Shown in pieces: positions 62,208 through 64,000 of a DNA stretch of 64,000 nt. The DNA is from Chelatococcus reniformis. GTDB taxonomy: Bacteria > Pseudomonadota > Alphaproteobacteria > Rhizobiales > Beijerinckiaceae. The stretch is from assembly GCF_014640075.1 (NCBI RefSeq), contig NZ_BMGG01000012.1, positions 127,270-191,269 of the forward strand. The letters are read 5' to 3'. The notes beneath the pieces were generated by a model that worked only from the letters and a program-made list of their open reading frames with translations, was not told the origin of the DNA and ran no database searches. A program made the position numbers and the translations under genes. Numbering within the stretch: position 1 is the stretch's first letter; the number at the start of each line of letters is the position of its first letter.

Positions 62208-62227
62208 CCTGAAAGCCCACGAGCGAG

Positions 62228-63589
62228 CTAGGCGCGGACGATGCGCTCGCGGCCGGCGGTGACGGCGGCGGTGGCGTTGCGCGTGTCGACGACGAGAGGG
62301 ACGCGCGCCGTCAGTTCGGCGTAGTCCACGCCGTCGTGGTCGGTGGCGATGAGAGCGGCATCGAAGCGCTCCAACTCGTCGGCCGACCAGGCGATGGCGC
62401 GGCGGCCCGCCAGCAGCGGATGCTCGCGCGTCGGCGGGATGACGGGCACGAACGGGTCGTAGAAGGCCACCGTGGCGCCGCGCCGCTCGAGCTCCTCCAT
62501 CAGCACCAGCGCCGGGCTCTCGCGCGTATCGTCGACATTCTTCTTGTAGGCCATGCCGACCAGCAGGATGCGGGCGCCGGCGATGCTCTGGCGCCGGCGC
62601 CCGCTGAGGGCGTCGATCAACCGGTCCACCACGTGCAGAGGCGCCGCCGTGTTGATCTCGCCGGCCAGCTCGATGAAGCGCGTCGGCACGCCGAACTCGC
62701 GCGCCTTCCAGGTGAGGTAGAACGGATCGATGGGCACGCAGTGGCCGCCGAGACCGGGGCCCGGATAGAACGGCATGTAGCCGAAGGGCTTGGTCTTCGC
62801 CGCCGCGAGCACCTCCCAGATGTCGATGCCCATACGCTCGTAGATCAGCTTGAGCTCGTTGACCAAGGCAATGTTGACGGAGCGGAAGATGTTCTCGGTG
62901 AGCTTGACCGCCTCGGCGGTCGCCGTGTCGGCGACGGGCACGACGCGACTGACGATGGTGGCGTAGAGGCGGGCGACCAGGCCGGCGGCCAGCTCGTCGT
63001 CGGCGCCGACCACGCGCGGAATGGTCGCCGTCTCGAAGTCGATATTGCCCGGATCTTCCCGCTCCGGCGAATAGGCCAGGAACACGTCTTGGCCCACTTT
63101 GAAGCCGCTGGTCTCCAGAATGGGCTTCAGCACGTCCCGCGTCGTGCCGGGATAGGTGGTCGATTCCAGCACCACGAGCTGGCCGCGGCGCAGGCGCGGC
63201 GCGATGGCGGCGGCCGTCGCGCGGATGAACGAGAGATCGGGCTCGCGGTGGCGCGACAGCGGCGTCGGCACGCAGATCAGGATCGTATCGGCATCGGCGA
63301 TGCGGCCGTAGTCTCCGGTCGCGGTGAAGCGGCCGGCCTCCACCATGGCGGCGACCCGCGGCTGCGGCACGCTGCTGAGATGCGAGCGGCCGGCGTTGAG
63401 GCCGTCGACCTTGGCCGGGTCGATGTCGAAACCGATGACGGAGAAACCGGCGCGGTGCGCCGCCAGGGTCAGCGGCAGGCCGACGTAGCCCATGCCGATG
63501 ATACCGACCACGGCGGAGCGGTCGTCGAGGCGTTGGCGCAGCCGTTCCGCCAGCGCCCGCGCGTCGATGCCTTCGTCCTGCACGTCCAC
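62228..63589 (-). CDS. Nucleotide sugar dehydrogenase (UDP-N-acetylglucosamine/mannosamine 6-dehydrogenase type)
   Basis: A 453-aa NAD-dependent enzyme oxidising the C6 hydroxyl of a UDP-sugar to a carboxylate for surface polysaccharide. VVGIIGMGYVGLPLTLAAHR is the NAD fold, CVPTPLSRHREPDLSF and LESTTYPGTTRDVLKPIL the central domain; PGPGLGGHCVPIDPFYLTWK has the catalytic Cys; LLVGMAYKKNVDDTRESPAL marks the C-terminal domain. The GGHC.PIDP form and length favour the WbpA/TviB branch. GTG 63589 with GAGGGG upstream is the chosen start. Confidence 0.93.
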   Translation of the reverse strand: MDVQDEGIDARALAERLRQRLDDRSAVVGIIGMGYVGLPLTLAAHRAGFSVIGFDIDPAKVDGLNAGRSHLSSVPQPRVAAMVEAGRFTATGDYGRIADADTILICVPTPLSRHREPDLSFIRATAAAIAPRLRRGQLVVLESTTYPGTTRDVLKPILETSGFKVGQDVFLAYSPEREDPGNIDFETATIPRVVGADDELAAGLVARLYATIVSRVVPVADTATAEAVKLTENIFRSVNIALVNELKLIYERMGIDIWEVLAAAKTKPFGYMPFYPGPGLGGHCVPIDPFYLTWKAREFGVPTRFIELAGEINTAAPLHVVDRLIDALSGRRRQSIAGARILLVGMAYKKNVDDTRESPALVLMEELERRGATVAFYDPFVPVIPPTREHPLLAGRRAIAWSADELERFDAALIATDHDGVDYAELTARVPLVVDTRNATAAVTAGRERIVRA

Positions 63590-63695
63590 ATGCGCCCCCT
63601 CGCCGCCTGGCCAAAGGCCGGCCACCCGCCTCGAGGCGTCATGGCCGGGGAGAGGCTACCCCGTCAAGTTCGGCCGGCGGGGAGACGATGAACCG

Positions 63696-64000
63696 TCAGC
63701 TGGCCTTCTGCAGCGGCCGCATGGGGACCACGGTAAGGCCCGCCTGTTGCCCGTGCGCGTCGTCGCTGCGGCCGACGCTCCAATAGGAGAAGCCGGCCTC
63801 GGCGATCTCGTCGGACGGGTAGATGTTGCGCAGGTCGACGATCACCGGCGCCTTCATCACCCGCTTGAGCTCGGCCAGATCGAGGGCGCGGAAGGCATCC
63901 CATTCGGTGACGATGACCAGCGCGTCGGCGCCGGTGGCGCAGCTGTACGGGTCCTCCGCGTAGGTCACCGCCTCCAGGAGGTGCTGCGCCTGCTCCATCC
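63696..64000 (-). CDS. UDP-glucose 6-dehydrogenase, C-terminal end (cut by window edge)
   Basis: About 100 C-terminal residues of a UDP-glucose/GDP-mannose dehydrogenase family protein; the gene runs off the right edge. EDPYSCATGADALVIVTEWD, AFRALDLAELKRVMKAPVIV and DLRNIYPSDEIAEAGFSYWS are the UDP-binding third domain, and the WDAFRALD/DLRNIY pair is typical of UDP-glucose dehydrogenase (Ugd). It is upstream of, and on the same strand as, the other dehydrogenase, so a surface-polysaccharide cluster probably continues beyond the window. Confidence 0.9.
   Translation of the reverse strand, partial: MEQAQHLLEAVTYAEDPYSCATGADALVIVTEWDAFRALDLAELKRVMKAPVIVDLRNIYPSDEIAEAGFSYWSVGRSDDAHGQQAGLTVVPMRPLQKAS

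Larger units (their letters stand above)
61708..62227. other. Gap between the L,D-transpeptidase and the sugar dehydrogenase
   Basis: 520 bases upstream of the transpeptidase and downstream of the dehydrogenase. It contains one candidate tiny gene (61947-62030), an AT-rich stretch at 62080-62105 and a family C palindrome at 62172-62207. Other frames have no support. Confidence 0.55.

Overview
The window is about 68% GC chromosomal DNA from an alphaproteobacterium, almost certainly of the order Hyphomicrobiales (Rhizobiales). The evidence is the combination of SAM-II riboswitches on metX and metZ, a metX-metW pair, a NasT/NasS-controlled nitrate assimilation cluster, an alphaproteobacterial (GAAC-N7-GAAC) LexA box, a DUF2125 protein, a diheme/[2Fe-2S] class III adenylyl cyclase of the Sinorhizobium CyaC type, and several families of dispersed rhizobial-type palindromes. 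No rRNA, tRNA, CRISPR array, prophage or transposase was seen.

Layout. 1-5160: petA-petB (cytochrome bc1, cut by the left edge), an MsbA-type ABC exporter, trmL and hemF. 5300-12060: a YodC-like small protein, an orphan branched-chain-amino-acid-type binding protein, folP-folK, a VOC protein and a DctPQM TRAP transporter. 12200-18290: the redox-type adenylyl cyclase, mobA, a TusA-like protein, metW-metX with a SAM-II leader, and chorismate mutase. 18300-23900: an inserted-looking unit of GntR regulator, nitrilase and a four-gene SsuABC/TauABC-like importer. 24260-30230: hisC, tyrC, two unrecognised proteins (one with a C-H-D triad), a DUF2125 protein and ChaC.

30280-42680: the nitrate assimilation block nasT-nasS, [RNA leader], nrtA-nrtB-nrtCD, nirB-nirD-nasA. 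42780-47230: an SOS-box-preceded unknown gene, PlsC, metZ with a second SAM-II leader, and a membrane-anchored coiled-coil protein. 47230-51870: a complete livKGFHM importer. 52000-53750: a small secreted protein and TauD with a truncated permease remnant behind it. 54130-59063: late cobalamin genes cobC, cobD(cbiB), cobQ, cobO, cobP(cobU). 59340-64000: an MhqO/MhqD-like pair, an L,D-transpeptidase, a candidate 27-aa membrane peptide and two nucleotide-sugar dehydrogenases (the second cut by the right edge).

How the parts work together. Nitrate is imported by NrtABCD, reduced by NasA and then NirBD; NasS is the expected nitrate sensor that holds the RNA-binding antiterminator NasT, whose likely target is the hexaloop leader found just before nrtA. 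MobA supplies a guanylylation step of molybdenum cofactor synthesis that NasA-type enzymes may need. MetX and MetZ, 27 kb apart, share a near-duplicate SAM-II leader with the same downstream terminator and the same possible RBS-pairing arms, so methionine synthesis is probably coordinated by one RNA device used twice. The nitrilase/ABC unit sits between chorismate mutase and hisC, genes usually adjacent in this order, and has two matching operator-like sites in its divergent promoter region; its substrate is unknown. This unit, the two methionine leaders and the three-hairpin nrt leader are the most rewarding places to look.
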